Notes under the pieces: model-generated
Database searches by the model: none
Told to the model about the DNA's origin: nothing
What the model saw: only the letters and a program-made list of their open reading frames with translations
Shown: positions 45,716 to 58,336 of the stretch, piece after piece
Layout: each line of letters opens with the position of its first letter
Position numbering within the stretch: the first letter of the stretch is position 1
Made by a program: the position numbers and the translations under genes
Assembly: GCF_046630445.1 (NCBI RefSeq)
Contig: NC_092335.1
Coordinates: 629,455,501-629,519,500, forward strand
Direction of reading: 5' to 3'
Source of the DNA: Rutidosis leptorrhynchoides
Taxonomy: Eukaryota > Streptophyta > Magnoliopsida > Asterales > Asteraceae
DNA length: 64,000 nucleotides

Positions 45716-45990
45716 CAATGCGTTTGTACTTTAGATTATTAGTGATTTTCATAATGTTTACATGGATTCGTGTTTTGCAAATTTGATTTTCATCAATACA
45801 CAAGTGTTTTGATGTTACCAAATTATACATTATTACTCTTCATTAATGACAATGTGTTTGAATCATGTGAATAATGAACTTATGAAAACCTAATCTAGTT
45901 GTATGATGAACTCTAGATTTCATAATCTTAAATTGATGCAATGTTTATCATGATTTCAAAGGTTTTAGAAGATTTCATGAACACAATTGA
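45716..45990. repeat. 275-bp copy of the right-hand flank
   Basis: Nearly identical to 53052-53326. It stands directly after the first LTR and ends where internal sequence begins. A 17-bp direct repeat, GATTTCAAAGGTTTTAG (45952-45968 and 46005-46021), spans the junction. Confidence 0.85.
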
Positions 45991-46553
45991 AAAGATTTCA
46001 TGAAGATTTCAAAGGTTTTAGTTTTCCGGAGCCACAATATCGATGGTATGGACCCATGATCCCTGGAGTAAATGAAGATCGTCCATTTCTAAACGAACAT
46101 GGACATTGGGCCAGATACACCGCCGACGGGCGGGTTGTGAATATTACGCCTGGCAGATTTCGGTTCATGACCACCGGTACATATTCTCGTACACATGATG
46201 TAGACAGTTCGTCATCATATTCTCCTACACATGACTCAGATAGTTCGTCATCAGACGAAATCAGTGAGGAGGAGGATTTCGCTAATGAAATAAACGAAGT
46301 TACTAAGGAGAAATTCCAACTTGCTATAGATAATAAAAACAACCACAATAATAAAAAGTCCTTAATTATTAAAAAGGAACAGGGCCATTCGATCCGTAAC
46401 CACCCTTATTGTATTAAACCCACTGAGGCAACGGGTACCTCAAGACCCCAACCAAAAATTAAATACACTGCCAGAATGTCTGTCGGACCATGTGCACACA
46501 AACAATTGGCAGAGAGAACCAAATGGGAAGAAGTTTCTGATAGTTCTGAATAA
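45987..46553 (+). CDS. upstream ORF before gag, N-terminus replaced
   Basis: 188 codons open to 46553. The first codons (from a TTG at 45987) lie on the rearrangement junction, so the true start is lost or displaced. The middle is rich in Ser and Asp (SSSSYSPTHDSDSSSSDE), then EEEDFANEINEVTKEKFQL, and the end has PQPKIKYTARMSVG. The last two blocks match the ORF at 29515-29985. A distinctive Trp/Tyr/Pro segment (PQYRWYGPMIPGV) precedes them. Function unknown; position between LTR and gag is shared. Confidence 0.5.
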   Translation: MKRFHEDFKGFSFPEPQYRWYGPMIPGVNEDRPFLNEHGHWARYTADGRVVNITPGRFRFMTTGTYSRTHDVDSSSSYSPTHDSDSSSSDEISEEEDFANEINEVTKEKFQLAIDNKNNHNNKKSLIIKKEQGHSIRNHPYCIKPTEATGTSRPQPKIKYTARMSVGPCAHKQLAERTKWEEVSDSSE

Positions 46554-46839
46554 ACGACCTCGCAACCATAAATCTTCCATGCGCTATTCTATTGCTTATG
46601 TGTGCTACTCTATCTTGTTATGTAGAATAATCATATGTAAAATATCGGTATTGTATGGTATTGTATTATTTTGGTTTATTAATAATAAATGCATGGAATG
46701 ATTATTTGTATTATTACTACTTCTTATTATTATTATTATTACATAATAACGTAGTAACTCGCTATAATTTTTCATACTGGAATATTATTAGGATTTTAGT
46801 AGTTAATTCCTTGTACTAGCTATTATGTATGAACTTAAC

Positions 46840-46854
46840 GGGTAGGTAATACCC
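46840..46854 (+). promoter_or_regulatory. leader hairpin GGGTAGGTAATACCC
   Basis: Same block as 29299-29313 and 59298-59312, preceded by TTAAC and here followed by TAGAAATAATTATAAAATGC, which the leader at 29300 also has. Confidence 0.45.
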
Positions 46855-47005
46855 TAGAAATAATTATAAAATGCTAATAAGAAGAAAAAGGCTTTTATAA
46901 TAATTGGTTCATATTATTAATATGCTACGATTAACTATTGACAACTCATTTTACCTATAATATTCTATATGATTAAATTATATCTGTTGTGTTTATTGAA
47001 GAAAC

Positions 47006-47872
47006 ATGTCTCAAATGTTGGATGCTGAGTTTGAGGAACTAGTTGAGAAACGTGTGAATGAAAAAATTGCTGTAGCTGAGGCAGCAAAAGCAACAGCCGA
47101 AGCAGCAGCCAAAGCAGCAGCCGTAAACACAAACTCACGAAACGGATGCTCATACAAAACTTTTCAAGGATGCAAACCACAGACGTTTAGTGGAACTGAG
47201 GGACCAGTCGGTCTAACCTGATGGTTTGAAAAGATGGAGTCCGTTTTCAAAATCAGTAATTGTACGGACGAAGACAAGTCAAAGTATGCTTCATGCACGT
47301 TGCAAGACGGTGCACTTACTTGGTGGAACAATTATGCTAAAGCAGAAGGAGTAGATACGGCATATGATATCTTTTGGGAAGAACTGAAAAAGATGCTAAT
47401 TGAGGAGTACTGTCCTCGAAACGATATCAGAAAAATAGAATTTGAGTTACGTAATCTGAAGGTTTTTGGCGCGAATCTCAATAACTATGAAAAGTGTTTC
47501 ATGGAACTAGCCTTGTTGTGTCCCGAATTGGTGCCAAACGAGAAACGAAAAATAGAAATGTATATTGACGGTTTATCGATCAATATCAAAGGAAATGTTA
47601 CATCATCCAAACCGAATACAATGCAGGAAGCCATGACAATGGCACACCAACTCATGGACCAGATCACAGAGAGTTCGATTAAGGCACCAATTACCGAAGT
47701 CAAGACAACTGAAGGAAAGAGGAAATGGGAAGACTATAAGGGCAAAAGTACTCAACTGAAGAAATAAGAAACTTTTAAAGGTAAACAAGATGGGGCAACT
47801 GCTAGTACAAACTATAAAGGACCCCATCTGTTCTGCAAAAGATGTTACACAAATCATGCAGGTTATTGCCAA
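47006..47872 (+). pseudogene. gag of the rearranged chromovirus
   Basis: ATG at 47006, then an Ala/Glu-rich helical stretch (EAAKATAEAAAKAAA), the gag core (FQGCKPQTFSGTEGPVGLT, KYASCTLQDGALTWWNNY, LLCPELVPNEKRKIEMY) and the first zinc-knuckle-like motif ([12 protein letters not shown], near 47850). Stops are TGA at 47219-47221 (the relative has an Arg codon) and TAA at 47765-47767. The frame is otherwise continuous with pol. Confidence 0.85.
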
Positions 47873-49126
47873 GTGGTCTGTGATAAGTGCAACAAGAAAG
47901 GACATGTGGCGAAAGATTGTTATGCCACCGTTTCTGAAGTAAAGACAAAACCGACCGATGTCAAGAAATGTTTTCGATGCGGGAAGTCTGGTTACTTTAT
48001 AAATCAATGCCCTGATAAGGAGAAGAACAAAGAACCCGCACGTAGGAGGGCATTTAATGTTAGTACCAGTGAAGCACGTGAGGATCCTAATCTTGTCATG
48101 GGTACGTTTACCGTTAATAATCAACTAGCTTCTATTATGTTTGATACGGGTGTTGATAGAAGTTATATGTGTAAAGACTTTAGTTCTAAACTAAAATGTG
48201 CATCATTGCCTCTAAACGATAAATATACTATTGAATTAGCTAATGGTAAACTGATAAAAGCCGATAAAATTTGCCATGGTTGTGAAATAAATCTCGCTGG
48301 TGAAACCTTCAAAATCGATTTGATACCCGTAGAATTAGGAAGTTTTGACGTAATCGTTGGCATGGACTGGATGTCCAAAACAAGAGCGGAAGTTGTTTGC
48401 GCTGAGAAAGCGATCCGCATCCCTCGAAAGGATGAAACGTCATTAATGATTTATGGGGAGAAAAGCAACTCGAAGCTGAACCTTATCAGCTGTATGAAGG
48501 CCCAGAAACTTATAAGAAAAGGTTGTTATGCTATTCTGGCACATGTAAAGAAGATCGATACTGAAGAAAGAAGCATTGATGACATACCGATTGTAAGAGA
48601 ATATCCCGGAGTATTTCCAGAAGAATTACCAGGGCTACCTCCACACAGATGTGTAGAATTCCAGATTGATCTCATACCAGGAGCTGCACCTGTAGCCCGA
48701 TCTCCATATAGACTTGCACCTTCAGAAATGCAAGAATTACAAAACCAGTTGCAAGAATTATTGGACCGTGGATTTATTCGTCCCAGTTTTTCACTTTGGG
48801 GTGCTCCTATTCTATTCGTCAAGAAGAAGGATGGATCTATGAGAATGTGCATAGATTACCGAGAATTAAACAAATTAACGATCAAGAATCGGTACCCATT
48901 ACCGAGGATTGATGATTTGTTTGATCAATTGCAAGGATCAAGTGTTTATTCCAAGATTGATCTACGCTCCGGATATCATCAGTTGAGAGTGAAGGAAGAA
49001 GATGTTCCTAAAACCGCGTTCAGAACCCGTTACGGTCACTATGAATTTTTAGTCATGCCTTTTGGATTGACTAATGCTCCAGCAGTATTCATGGATTTAA
49101 TGAATCACATCTGTAGACGTATTTAG
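47873..49126 (+). pseudogene. protease and reverse transcriptase part of pol
   Basis: Second zinc knuckle intact ([14 protein letters not shown]); in the third ([14 protein letters not shown]) the His is replaced by Tyr. Protease has [10 protein letters not shown]. Reverse transcriptase shows [31 protein letters not shown] and [16 protein letters not shown], then a one-base deletion near 49117 breaks the frame just before the catalytic FIDD box. Confidence 0.87.
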
Positions 49127-49989
49127 ACAAATTTGTCATTGTTTTTATCGACGACATATTGATTTACTCGAAGAACAAGGAAGAACATGAGCAACACTTA
49201 AGACTGGTACTGGAGGTACTCAAGAAAGAAGAACTGTACGCAAAATTTTCGAAGTGTGATTTCTAGTTACAAGAAGTACAATTTTTGGGCCATGTTGTCA
49301 GTAAACATGGAATTAAAGTTGACCCTGCCAAGATCGAAGCCATTAGTAAATGGGAAACACCGAAGACTCCAACACAAATCCGCCAATTCTTAGGTCTTGC
49401 TGGTTACTACCGAAGATTCATTCAAGATTTCTCTAGAATCGCCAAACTCTTAACTGGATTGACTCAAAAGGGAAAGAAGTATAATTGGTCCACAGAACAG
49501 GAATCCTCATTCCAGTTATTAAAGAAAAAGTTAACGTCTGCACCCATTTTGTCATTACCGGAAGGAAATGATGATTTCGTGATCTATTGTGATGCTTCGC
49601 ACCAAGGTTTAGGATGTGTATTAATGCAATGCACAAAAGTTATCGCATATGCCTCACGACAACTAAAAATTCATGAAAAGAACTATACGACACACGATTT
49701 TGAACTTGGAGCAGTAGTTTTTGCACTCAAAATATGGAGACACTATCTATATGGCACCAAGTGTACAGTGTACACTGACCATAAGAGTCTTCAGTATATT
49801 TTTGATCAAAAACAACTCAATATGAGGCAACATCGCTGGGTAGAGTTGTTAAACGATTACGATTGTGAAATCCGTTACCACCCCGAAAAGACTAATGTTG
49901 TAGCTGATGCCCTAAGTCGGAAAGAAAGAGTAAAACCTCTTAAGGTCCGAGCTTTGAATATTACAATTCGTACTGATCTCATAAATTAA
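49127..49989 (+). pseudogene. reverse transcriptase end and RNase H part of pol
   Basis: After the frameshift the catalytic box ([10 protein letters not shown], about 49140-49170) is present, followed by a TAG at 49264-49266 where Trp is expected (TGG to TAG). The rest to 49989 carries the thumb and RNase H motifs ([46 protein letters not shown]). It ends in TAA 49987-49989, at the same alignment column as the TAA at 26144-26146 of the nested element. Confidence 0.85.
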
Positions 49990-51036
49990 ATTCAAGCAGC
50001 ACAGTTAGAGGCTTTAAAACAAGAAAATGAAAAAGGCGAAATGAGCAGAGGGTTAGAAAAACAGCTTGAAGTAAAAGCCGATGGAACCCTGTATTTTTCT
50101 GGTAGGATATGGGTACCAAGACATGGTAACCTAAGGCAACTAGTACTAGATGAAGCACACAAAACGAGGTACTCAATTTACCCAGGAAACGGGAAAATGT
50201 ACCACGATCTCAAGAAGTTTTATTGGTGGCCTAATATGAAGACAGAAATTGCTACTTATGTAAGCAAATGTTTGACGTGTGGAAAGGTCAAAGCTGAGCA
50301 CCAAAAGCCGTCAGGATTACTGCAACAACCAGAAATTCTGCAGTGGAAATGAGAAAGAATAACCATGGATTTCATTACGAAATTGCCAAGGACTGCAAGT
50401 AGTCATGATACTATTTGGGTGATAGTTAATCGTCTAACTAAATCAGCTCACTTTCTACCAATAAAGGAGACAGACAGTATGGAGAAATTAGCACACCTAT
50501 ATTTGAAGGAAGTAGTTTCCAGGCATGGTGTACCCATCTCTATCATATCTGATCGCGACACCCGATTCACATCACATTTCTGGCAGTCATTACAAAAAGC
50601 ATTGGGAACTCGATTAGATATGAGCACCGCTTATCGCCCACAGACAGATGGTCAAAGTGAAAGAACAATACAAACATTGGAAGACATGTTACAGGCATGT
50701 GTGATTGACTTTGGAACCAGTTGGGATCGACACTTACCGTTGGCAGAATTTTCATACAATAACATCTATCATACGAGCATCAACGCAGCGCCATTTGAAG
50801 CACTTTACGGTAGAAAGTGCAGATCTCCTATCTGTTGGAGTGAAGTAGGAGAAAGACAACTTACTGGACCAGAAATTATTCATGAAACCACCGACAAGAT
50901 CATTCAAATACAACAGCGATTGAAAACGACCATGAGTCGCCAAAAGAGTTATGCTGATGTAAGAAGAAAACCGCTAGAATTTCAAGTGAGCGACAAAGTC
51001 ATGTTGAAAGTGTCACCCTGGAAAGGCGTTGTATGA
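49990..51036 (+). pseudogene. integrase part of pol
   Basis: HHCC region ([18 protein letters not shown]), then TGA at 50350-50352 (Trp codon in the relative). The DD35E core follows: [40 protein letters not shown]. It ends with TGA at 51034-51036 (Arg in the relative). In YSIYPG the usual second His is Tyr, so the zinc site may be damaged. Confidence 0.85.
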
Positions 51037-51467
51037 TTCGGTAAATTAGGAAAGCTAAGTCCTAGGTACGTAGGACCCTTTGAAATCACCGAAAGAATTG
51101 GAGCAGTTGCTTATCGATTAAAGCTACCGCAAGAACTTAGTAGTGTTCATGACACATTTCACGTGTCAAATTTAAAGAAATGTTTAGCTGAAGAGGATGT
51201 TGTAATTCCTCTTGACGAAATACGAATCAATGTTAACTCCATTTTATCGAAGAACCTGTTGAAATCATGGACCGTGAGGTCAAACAATTAAAACAAAGCA
51301 AAATACTGATAGTTAGGGTTCGTTGGAACGCTAGACGAGGACCCGAGTTTACTTAGGAACGTGAGGATCAAATGAAGCAAATGTATCCACATTTGTTCAC
51401 TGATATCGCTCATAAAACAGGTACTACTCAAAATTTCGGGACGAAATTTTCTTTAACGGGGAGGTTA
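51037..51467 (+). pseudogene. GPY/F module and chromodomain part of pol
   Basis: [19 protein letters not shown] is the GPY/F-type module. A deletion near 51235 shifts the frame; in the new frame the chromodomain follows ([27 protein letters not shown]), with a TAG at 51354-51356 at the conserved Trp. No regular stop is seen before the LTR. Confidence 0.8.
51430..51467 (+). other. PPT region of the rearranged chromovirus
   Basis: TTTCGGGACGAAATTTTC, then TTTAACGGGGAGGTTA next to the LTR start TGTGATGACC. Confidence 0.75.
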
Positions 51468-51528
51468 TGTGATGACCCGGAAAATTTTGACTAATTTAAA
51501 CCAATTCTCTATATGATTTAATATTATG

Positions 51529-51662
<134 letters not shown>

Positions 51663-51829
51663 GATGTACAAGTAAAACACTAATTGCTACTGTGAAAACG
51701 ACTTTGCTACAGTAAACACTATTTGCTACAGTAAACACTATTTGCTACAGTAAGACACTATTTGATACAGTAAACACTATTTGATGTCGACGAACTAGAA
51801 AACAAACAGAAATGAGCTGTTCAGCCTAG

Positions 51830-52016
51830 CCATGCTATCGCATGGCAAAAGCACTGAAAACCCATGCGATCGCATGGGGACCAAAAACACTATTTGCTAC
51901 AGTAAATATTATGTCGATGAACTAGCAAACAAAATGCCATGCGATCGCATGGCAAAAGCACTGAAAACCCATGCGATCGCATGGGGAACAAAATCAGGAA
52001 ACATGCCTATAAAAGG
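51830..52016 (+). promoter_or_regulatory. LTR promoter: four palindromes and TATA box
   Basis: CCATGCTATCGCATGG (51830-51845), CCATGCGATCGCATGG (51862-51877, 51937-51952 and 51969-51984), then 23 bp and TATAAAAGG at 52008-52016. Confidence 0.7.
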
Positions 52017-53051
52017 CCAGTTTACTCGACGAATTATATACACTTTTTTCTTTTCTCTGTAATCAATATTTATATTTATATTATAATTATAATTTTAAAT
52101 TTAAGTTTAATAATAATAATGTATATACGAGGGTGTTTTTAATTTGGGTTTCAAACCATTTTAAGCTAAGGAAATATTGGGTATTGTTCGGGGTATTGTT
52201 CTTGAATCCAAGACCAACCATACAGTCGTCTACCATCATTACGTCTACACAATTTTCCTACAATATTGAATCTCAATATTGAACCGTGAGTTTATAGTCT
52301 CCCTTTTTAAATACTTTAAATATTTCTGGGCTGAGAATACATGCAATTTATTTTAAACGCAATAAGACACAAGTACATACTAAATTCTACACTGAGTTAA
52401 ACTGAAAATCCTTTAGCTTTGGTAACTAGTAGCTGCCAGTACATAGGATATGGAGTGGTGGGCGCGAATAATTGTATATGGATCCATAGGGCTTGACACG
52501 TATGTTATTTGAGTTTAAGACACGTTGGTTTGCGTGTATAAAAACGAATGGGGTAATTATCACTATAGCGTTAAGTTTAGTTACCAGGGTGCTCTGTTAC
52601 GTAGAATCTATTGATAAAGTTTTGATGAAATCTTGTGGTCTATCTTTATATATTTATGACTCGAGCAATTAAACCTATAACTCACCAACATTCGTGTTGA
52701 CTTTTTAGCATGTTTTATTCTTAGGTCCTTAGACTGCTTCCGCTGTGATGTGCTTGTTGCCTGCATGGAGTCTTTCATGCTTTGTATAAAGTTTATTGCA
52801 TTCTAAATAAAACTGCGTTGTGTAATAAATAATTGGACTGTGATGTCAACCTGTAAATTAAAGACTTATGTATTTTAGGGTTTTGCCTATACCTAAGCAC
52901 TTGCCCACATGATTATGACTTTCTATGTTTAGAAAGTCACGTATTTTAATGAATGCAATATTTTATCAAAACATATCATATAGAGGTCAAAACCTCACTG
53001 TAGAATCAATGATTAACGTGCCGCTCAATAGCAATTTTGACAGGCGTTACA

Positions 53052-53775
53052 CAATACGTTTGTACTTTAGATTATTAGTGATTTTCATAATGTTTACATG
53101 GATTCGGGTTTTGCAAATTTGATTTTCATCAATACACAAGTGTTTTGATGTTACCAAATTATACATTATTACTCTTCATTAATGACAATGTGTTTGAATC
53201 ATGTGAATAATGAACTTATGAAAACCTAATCTAGTTGTATGATGACTTCTAGATTTCATAATCTTAAATTGATGCAATGTTTATCATGATTTCAAAGGTT
53301 TTAGAAGATTTCATGAACACAATTGATTATTAGCATCAATTTGAGTAGAATTTTTCAATTGGGGTTTCTTCAAACAATGTTTGAAGAATTCATCATACCA
53401 ACACATTTGAATGAAAGGAATTCATAGATTTATCTTACCTTAAGGATGAGAAGGAGCAGATTCTTCAGTGTTCGGTTGGAGATCTTGAGCCGTGGAGGAG
53501 AAGGAATGAAAAGCGGCTTTGAATAAAATAAAGAATGAGGATTAAAAGTAGATTAAAAAGGCCGTCAGTACCTATGTGGTCGCACTGCGGTCGACCGTGG
53601 GGTAGGCCGTGGAGAGTGATGATCTGCAGTTGATCCTGTGGTTTGCCGTGGTTCGACCGTGTTGGAATAGTGAACTTTGTCCGATTCTTCACGTCGAGCG
53701 CGTTTTTGGCAATCTTGTCGTTCTATAGAATACTTTAGGACAAGTTTTCTTTGCTTAACTTAGTATGATCACATC
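53052..53775 (-). other. Sirevirus-like flank with GGTCGACC palindromes
   Basis: 53052-53326 duplicates 45716-45990. Further right, on the minus strand, the palindromic runs around 53574-53662 (core CGGTCGACCG at 53588-53597) lie upstream of a TTTATTTTA stretch and an AAGGTAAG sequence (near 53440) that could be a splice donor for ORF copy 2. No coding frame I can support. Confidence 0.4.
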
Positions 53776-55316
53776 TGTGACAACCCAAAAATTTCCGACC
53801 AAATTTAAACTTAATCTTTTTATGTTTCCGACATGATAAGCAAAGTCTGTAATGTTGAAATCTCAAAAACTTTAAACTGTGTTCATGTATTCATTTACCC
53901 TTCGATGTTCTCGACGATTCACGAACATTTATGTGTATATAGATATGTATATATAATATATAGTTATATTAATTAAAAACGTTAACAAAGTATTAGATGT
54001 ATAATACTTTACATGAACGTATTTGTTACAATATATTTATCGACGAAATTAAAAAGATAATATCAAATGATTGAATAATCAAGATTCATTGTGTTATGAT
54101 TGCGGGTCTCTGTTGAGAGGTCCACTATGATTTAAGAAATCTGTTACTTTTAACAATATTCGAAAAATGGTAAAGTGATTTTCAAGTAAGAACAAATGTG
54201 TTATTTGACGAAAGTTAGACAAATGTTAGTGGAGATTCCTGTTTGATTTCCAATTCATGCTTTACAATAATTCCTCGTGACTTTGATAAGATAACTTAGA
54301 TGTTGGATATCGATAAGTTAAGAAAATCGACGTTTTACACTGACTCTATCCCACGCTTCACCAACAAACTGTAATTTAAAAACTTGAAACCTGTTTTGAG
54401 TTTTATATGATTTTACTTTTCTAAAATATTTTATAACGATTTTCATTATTTTAACCTATTAACAAAATGATCCTTAAATATATTTAGTTTTGGAAAAACA
54501 AAATTTTTATATTTATTTGATTTAGTTTCAAACGTACTAAAACGTTTTCAGTTTAAAAAGAACTTATTATAAAAATGTTATATAAGATAATTTGTTATGA
54601 ATATAAATCTTGAAGAATTTAATAAAGCTTTGTATTATAAATTTGCAATTATATTGTATTGTTCAAAAAGATAAAAGTATTACTAAATAATAATAATTTC
54701 GAAACGATTTTAAATTAAATAATGAACTTTGTAATATAATTAGTTTTGAAAAACTAAATATTATATTATTAAATAAATATTTCTAATATATATAAATTAT
54801 ATTTCTAAATGAAAAAATATATATATATTTCACAAAGTGATAAAATATAATATTAACTTAGTCATAAAACGTTTTGATTTCAAATAATATTATTAAATAT
54901 ACTTTGATAAATAACGAGATGTTGATTTGAAGAAGCAAATGATCAAAACACTCAAATGTATAAGTTACATTTTAAATAATATAATTTATTGGTAAATAAA
55001 GCCTAATTATTGATAAAGATACATGTCGCGAAACGTAAAGTACAAGTTTTCTAAGCGTACGAAACAACGTTCGAGAAACCAGAACCGGGACATAAGTCGA
55101 GTGACAACGTACAAGATATTGAAACAAAAATTACAAGTCAACGATGCATGTAAATATAATTATAAAGATTAAATATTATTATATATATTTATATTACATA
55201 ATAGTGTCGGCAGAGTAGAAAATGGATCATGAGCTGGAGTTTTACATAATAGTATTATTATTAAAATAATTATTATTATTACTATCGTCGTTATTATCGT
55301 TGTGGTTATTTTTATC

Positions 55317-55374
<58 letters not shown>

Positions 55375-55378
55375 TATA

Positions 55379-55416
<38 letters not shown>

Positions 55417-55524
55417 CATCATCATCATTATCGTTATTAATATAAGTATTATCATTAAAAATTGTTATTATTATTATTATTATTACTATCGTTATTATCA
55501 TTAAGGTTATTATTAATATTATCA

Positions 55525-55572
<48 letters not shown>

Positions 55573-57379
55573 GCATTATCATTAATATTATTATAATATT
55601 TATTATTATTAGTATCATTATCATTAAAACTAATATTAGTATCATCTAACTATTATGATTACTATTATTTCAATGCGATATAAAAGAGGACTAAAAGCTA
55701 TTAAACAAAATCGATTTAGGAAATAATAAGTGTAAGTATCATGATGAAATTAAAATATTGTAAGATTTTGATTTAGATAAATATCTTTTTTTATCATTAT
55801 GTTTGTTATTAAAATGTATCATTAATATTAAAACTATCATTTTTATTAAAAATTATCATTTTAATAGAAATATTATTGTTATTATAAATTATCATTAATA
55901 TTATCATTTTAGTATTATTATTATTAAAATTATCATGATTAGAATTATCATTTTATTATAATTAATATCAACATTAGTAAATAAATATTGTTATTATTAT
56001 TATTAGTAAAATAATAATAATCATTATTATTATTACAAAAAAATACAACTTTTACTTATTGTTATTATTATCAATATTATTTTATCAGATAAAAATGTGA
56101 TACAAAGATATTTTTACTACACGTAATACAATTACATTAATAATACATACCACTATATTTTTATGATATTAAGTGAACTTTATAAATTTTATTACTTAAG
56201 ATATATAAAAGTATATTTTCATCATATATAAATTTTAACATAAATTCTTATTTATTAATAAATAACTTGTATTGTTTACTTTAATAAAATCTGATAAATA
56301 TATTTAAATATATAAAACAACTATATTTAAGTTATATAATAAACATGTATAGATTTTGGGAATCATTTTGGGTCAAGTTGACTTTCGTTGACTTTTGCAT
56401 ATCGGTCTCGAGCATTAGGATTGTGATACACTACGACTTGACCTAAATTGGTAGACAGATATTGACCAACATATAATTATATATACTTAATATAGGTTCG
56501 TGAATCCGAGGCCAACCCTACACTCGTTCAATGCCGTCATATGTATTTTTACTACAAAATACAGTATTGTGAGTTTCATTACTCTTTTTTTATAAATATT
56601 TTTGGGACTGAGAATACATGCGCTGCTTTTATAAATATTTTATGAAATAGACACAAGTAATCAAAATTACATTCTATGGTTGGAATATTAAACCGAATAT
56701 CACCCCTTCAAGTCTGGTAACCTAAGAATTAGGAAATGGCCCCTAATTGACGCGAATCCTAAGATCTATCGGGCCCAACGAGCCCCATCCAGGGTATGGA
56801 TGCTTTAGTACTTCGAGGTATTATTTAGTATATTAGCTGCACACTGTATACTGGGGGATATTCTATATGCATCTTGTTAAAGTCGGTTACCAGGTGTTAA
56901 ATCCATATGAATGATTTTTATTCGCAGGTTATGCATACTATTTTGTACTCGGGTTACGTGTACAATTAAATATCTGAAATCTTGTGGTCTATTAAAATTA
57001 TGGAAATGATGGATTATGATAAACTAATGAACTCACCAACCTTTTGGTTGACACTTGAAAGCATGTTTATTCTCAGGTATTAAAGAAATCTTCCGTTGTG
57101 CATTTGCTCATTTTAAAGATATTACTTGGAGTCATTCATGGCATATTTCAAAAGACGTTGCATTCGAGTCATTGAGTTCAACAAGATCACTATTAAGTCA
57201 TTTATAATTTGGATATATTGTGAGATAGTGTGCATGCCTGTCAAATTTCGATGTAATGAAAGTTTGTCTTTTAAAAACGAATGCAATGTTTGTAAAATGT
57301 ATCATTTTGAGGTCAAATACCTCGCAATGTAACCATATGTTATTGTATTCGTCCTTATGGATTAGGACGGGTCGCTTCA
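53776..57379 (+). repeat. 5' LTR of the last element, mosaic
   Basis: 3,604 bp, TGTGACAACCC to GTCGCTTCA. It matches 61811-63374 up to about 55238 and then diverges completely: trinucleotide repeats (to about 56080) and an R-U5 part that resembles other LTRs of the window (CTTGTGGTCTATT, AACTCACCAACC, GCATGTTTATTCTCAGG). The promoter palindromes and TATA box of the 3' LTR have no counterpart here. Confidence 0.75.
55240..56080. repeat. (TTA/TAA)n-rich microsatellite region
   Basis: Dense TTA/TAA/TCA trinucleotide repeats, purest at 55318-55415 and 55525-55576. The region begins exactly where the two LTRs of the element stop matching. Frames reading long Ile or Asn runs are artefacts. Confidence 0.9.
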
Positions 57380-57381
57380 TG

Positions 57382-57393
57382 TGGTATCAGAGC
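57382..57393 (+). other. primer binding site, tRNA-iMet type
   Basis: TGGTATCAGAGC, 2 bp after the LTR end. The following CGGTGGTCTTAGCGAACCAG also follows the PBS of the nested chromovirus (30140-30160, minus strand). Confidence 0.9.
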
Positions 57394-57787
57394 GGTGGTC
57401 TTAGCGAACCAGGTCTTGCATTAGTGTGTCTAATGGATAGTTATTAAGATGCATTAATGAGTCTGGACTTCGACCTTAGCTGCATGTCAAAAAGTTTTGC
57501 TTATCATTTCTTGTCGGAAATTACATGCTTATCATTCTTAGTCTAGACACATCTTACTGCATTGATTGCATGAATAGAGTATAGACAAAAATTCATATCT
57601 TAGCGTATTTGGTAATTCATATCTTAGCGTATCTGTTACTGTAAACTTTGCCTGACATATTCCGTAAATTTCTCCGTAATCTACGAAATCTTTTGTTCTA
57701 TATATATAGATATTCAATGTAATTAGAATACTATCTGATAGCCGGAAATCATTTCATATCAAAAAATCCTTTATTCAATCGTACAAA

Positions 57788-58336
57788 ATGGAACTCGCCA
57801 CTAGTTCAAGTCCCTCAGATTCCGATACGGAGTTTCACTCGAGCTCCAAAAGTAGTGTGACCGGAATGGATCAACCAATCAGCCATCATCTATTCTGGAT
57901 GAATTGGGGATGAGTTCATAGCCTACTAAATCATTGGAGACAAGAAGAAGGTGATCCCTTCCATCCACCACATTTCCCTCTTGGCGAAGAACCTGAAGCA
58001 CTTACCGGAGAACCTGTTCGACACACCATTTTCTCTCTCATTTCCAGAGTATCTCGTCACGATTACATACTATCTCAAATTCTAGACCTTATTCATCCGC
58101 TCATCCGAGCCGCCAATCATCCCGGTGTAATAGAAGAAGTCAACAAGCTTCGCGCTCGAGTATTGACTTTGGAGAATATGGTGCAAATGTTACAAGCACC
58201 AGCAGCATCACCAGCATCAACAGTACCACCATCATCAACACCAACAGTACCATTACCACCACCAACAACAACCTCTGCATTCCAAACCTCAACATCACAA
58301 TCAGTACCTCGAGCATCAACGTCATACGCACTGTAG
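57788..58336 (+). pseudogene. upstream ORF of the last element, one stop
   Basis: ATG at 57788, about 183 codons in one frame with a single TGA at about 57908, ending TAG at 58334-58336. Ser/Asp-rich start (SSSPSDSDTEFHSSSKSS), then a central stretch with PLIRAANHPGVIEEVNKLR and a likely coiled coil (LRARVLTLENMVQMLQ), then a Pro/Ser/Thr-rich tail. It occupies the same place as the upstream ORFs at 29515 and 45987, and the acidic-serine start is alike, but I see no common PQPK block. Function unknown. Confidence 0.5.

Larger units (their letters stand above)
45991..51467 (+). mobile_element. truncated internal region of a Tekay-like chromovirus
   Basis: Contains upstream ORF, gag and pol remnants with chromodomain and PPT, but no PBS and no leader start. 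It is more decayed than the nested element 21726-33116, and its protein parts are clearly related but different. Confidence 0.85.

Noticed and set aside
55316..55645. 109-codon minus-strand frame of Ile, Asn and Tyr runs
   Set aside because: Product of the TTA/TAA repeats.
57382..57393. A tRNA gene at the PBS
   Set aside because: Only the 12-base complement of the tRNA-iMet 3' end is present; no tRNA fold around it.
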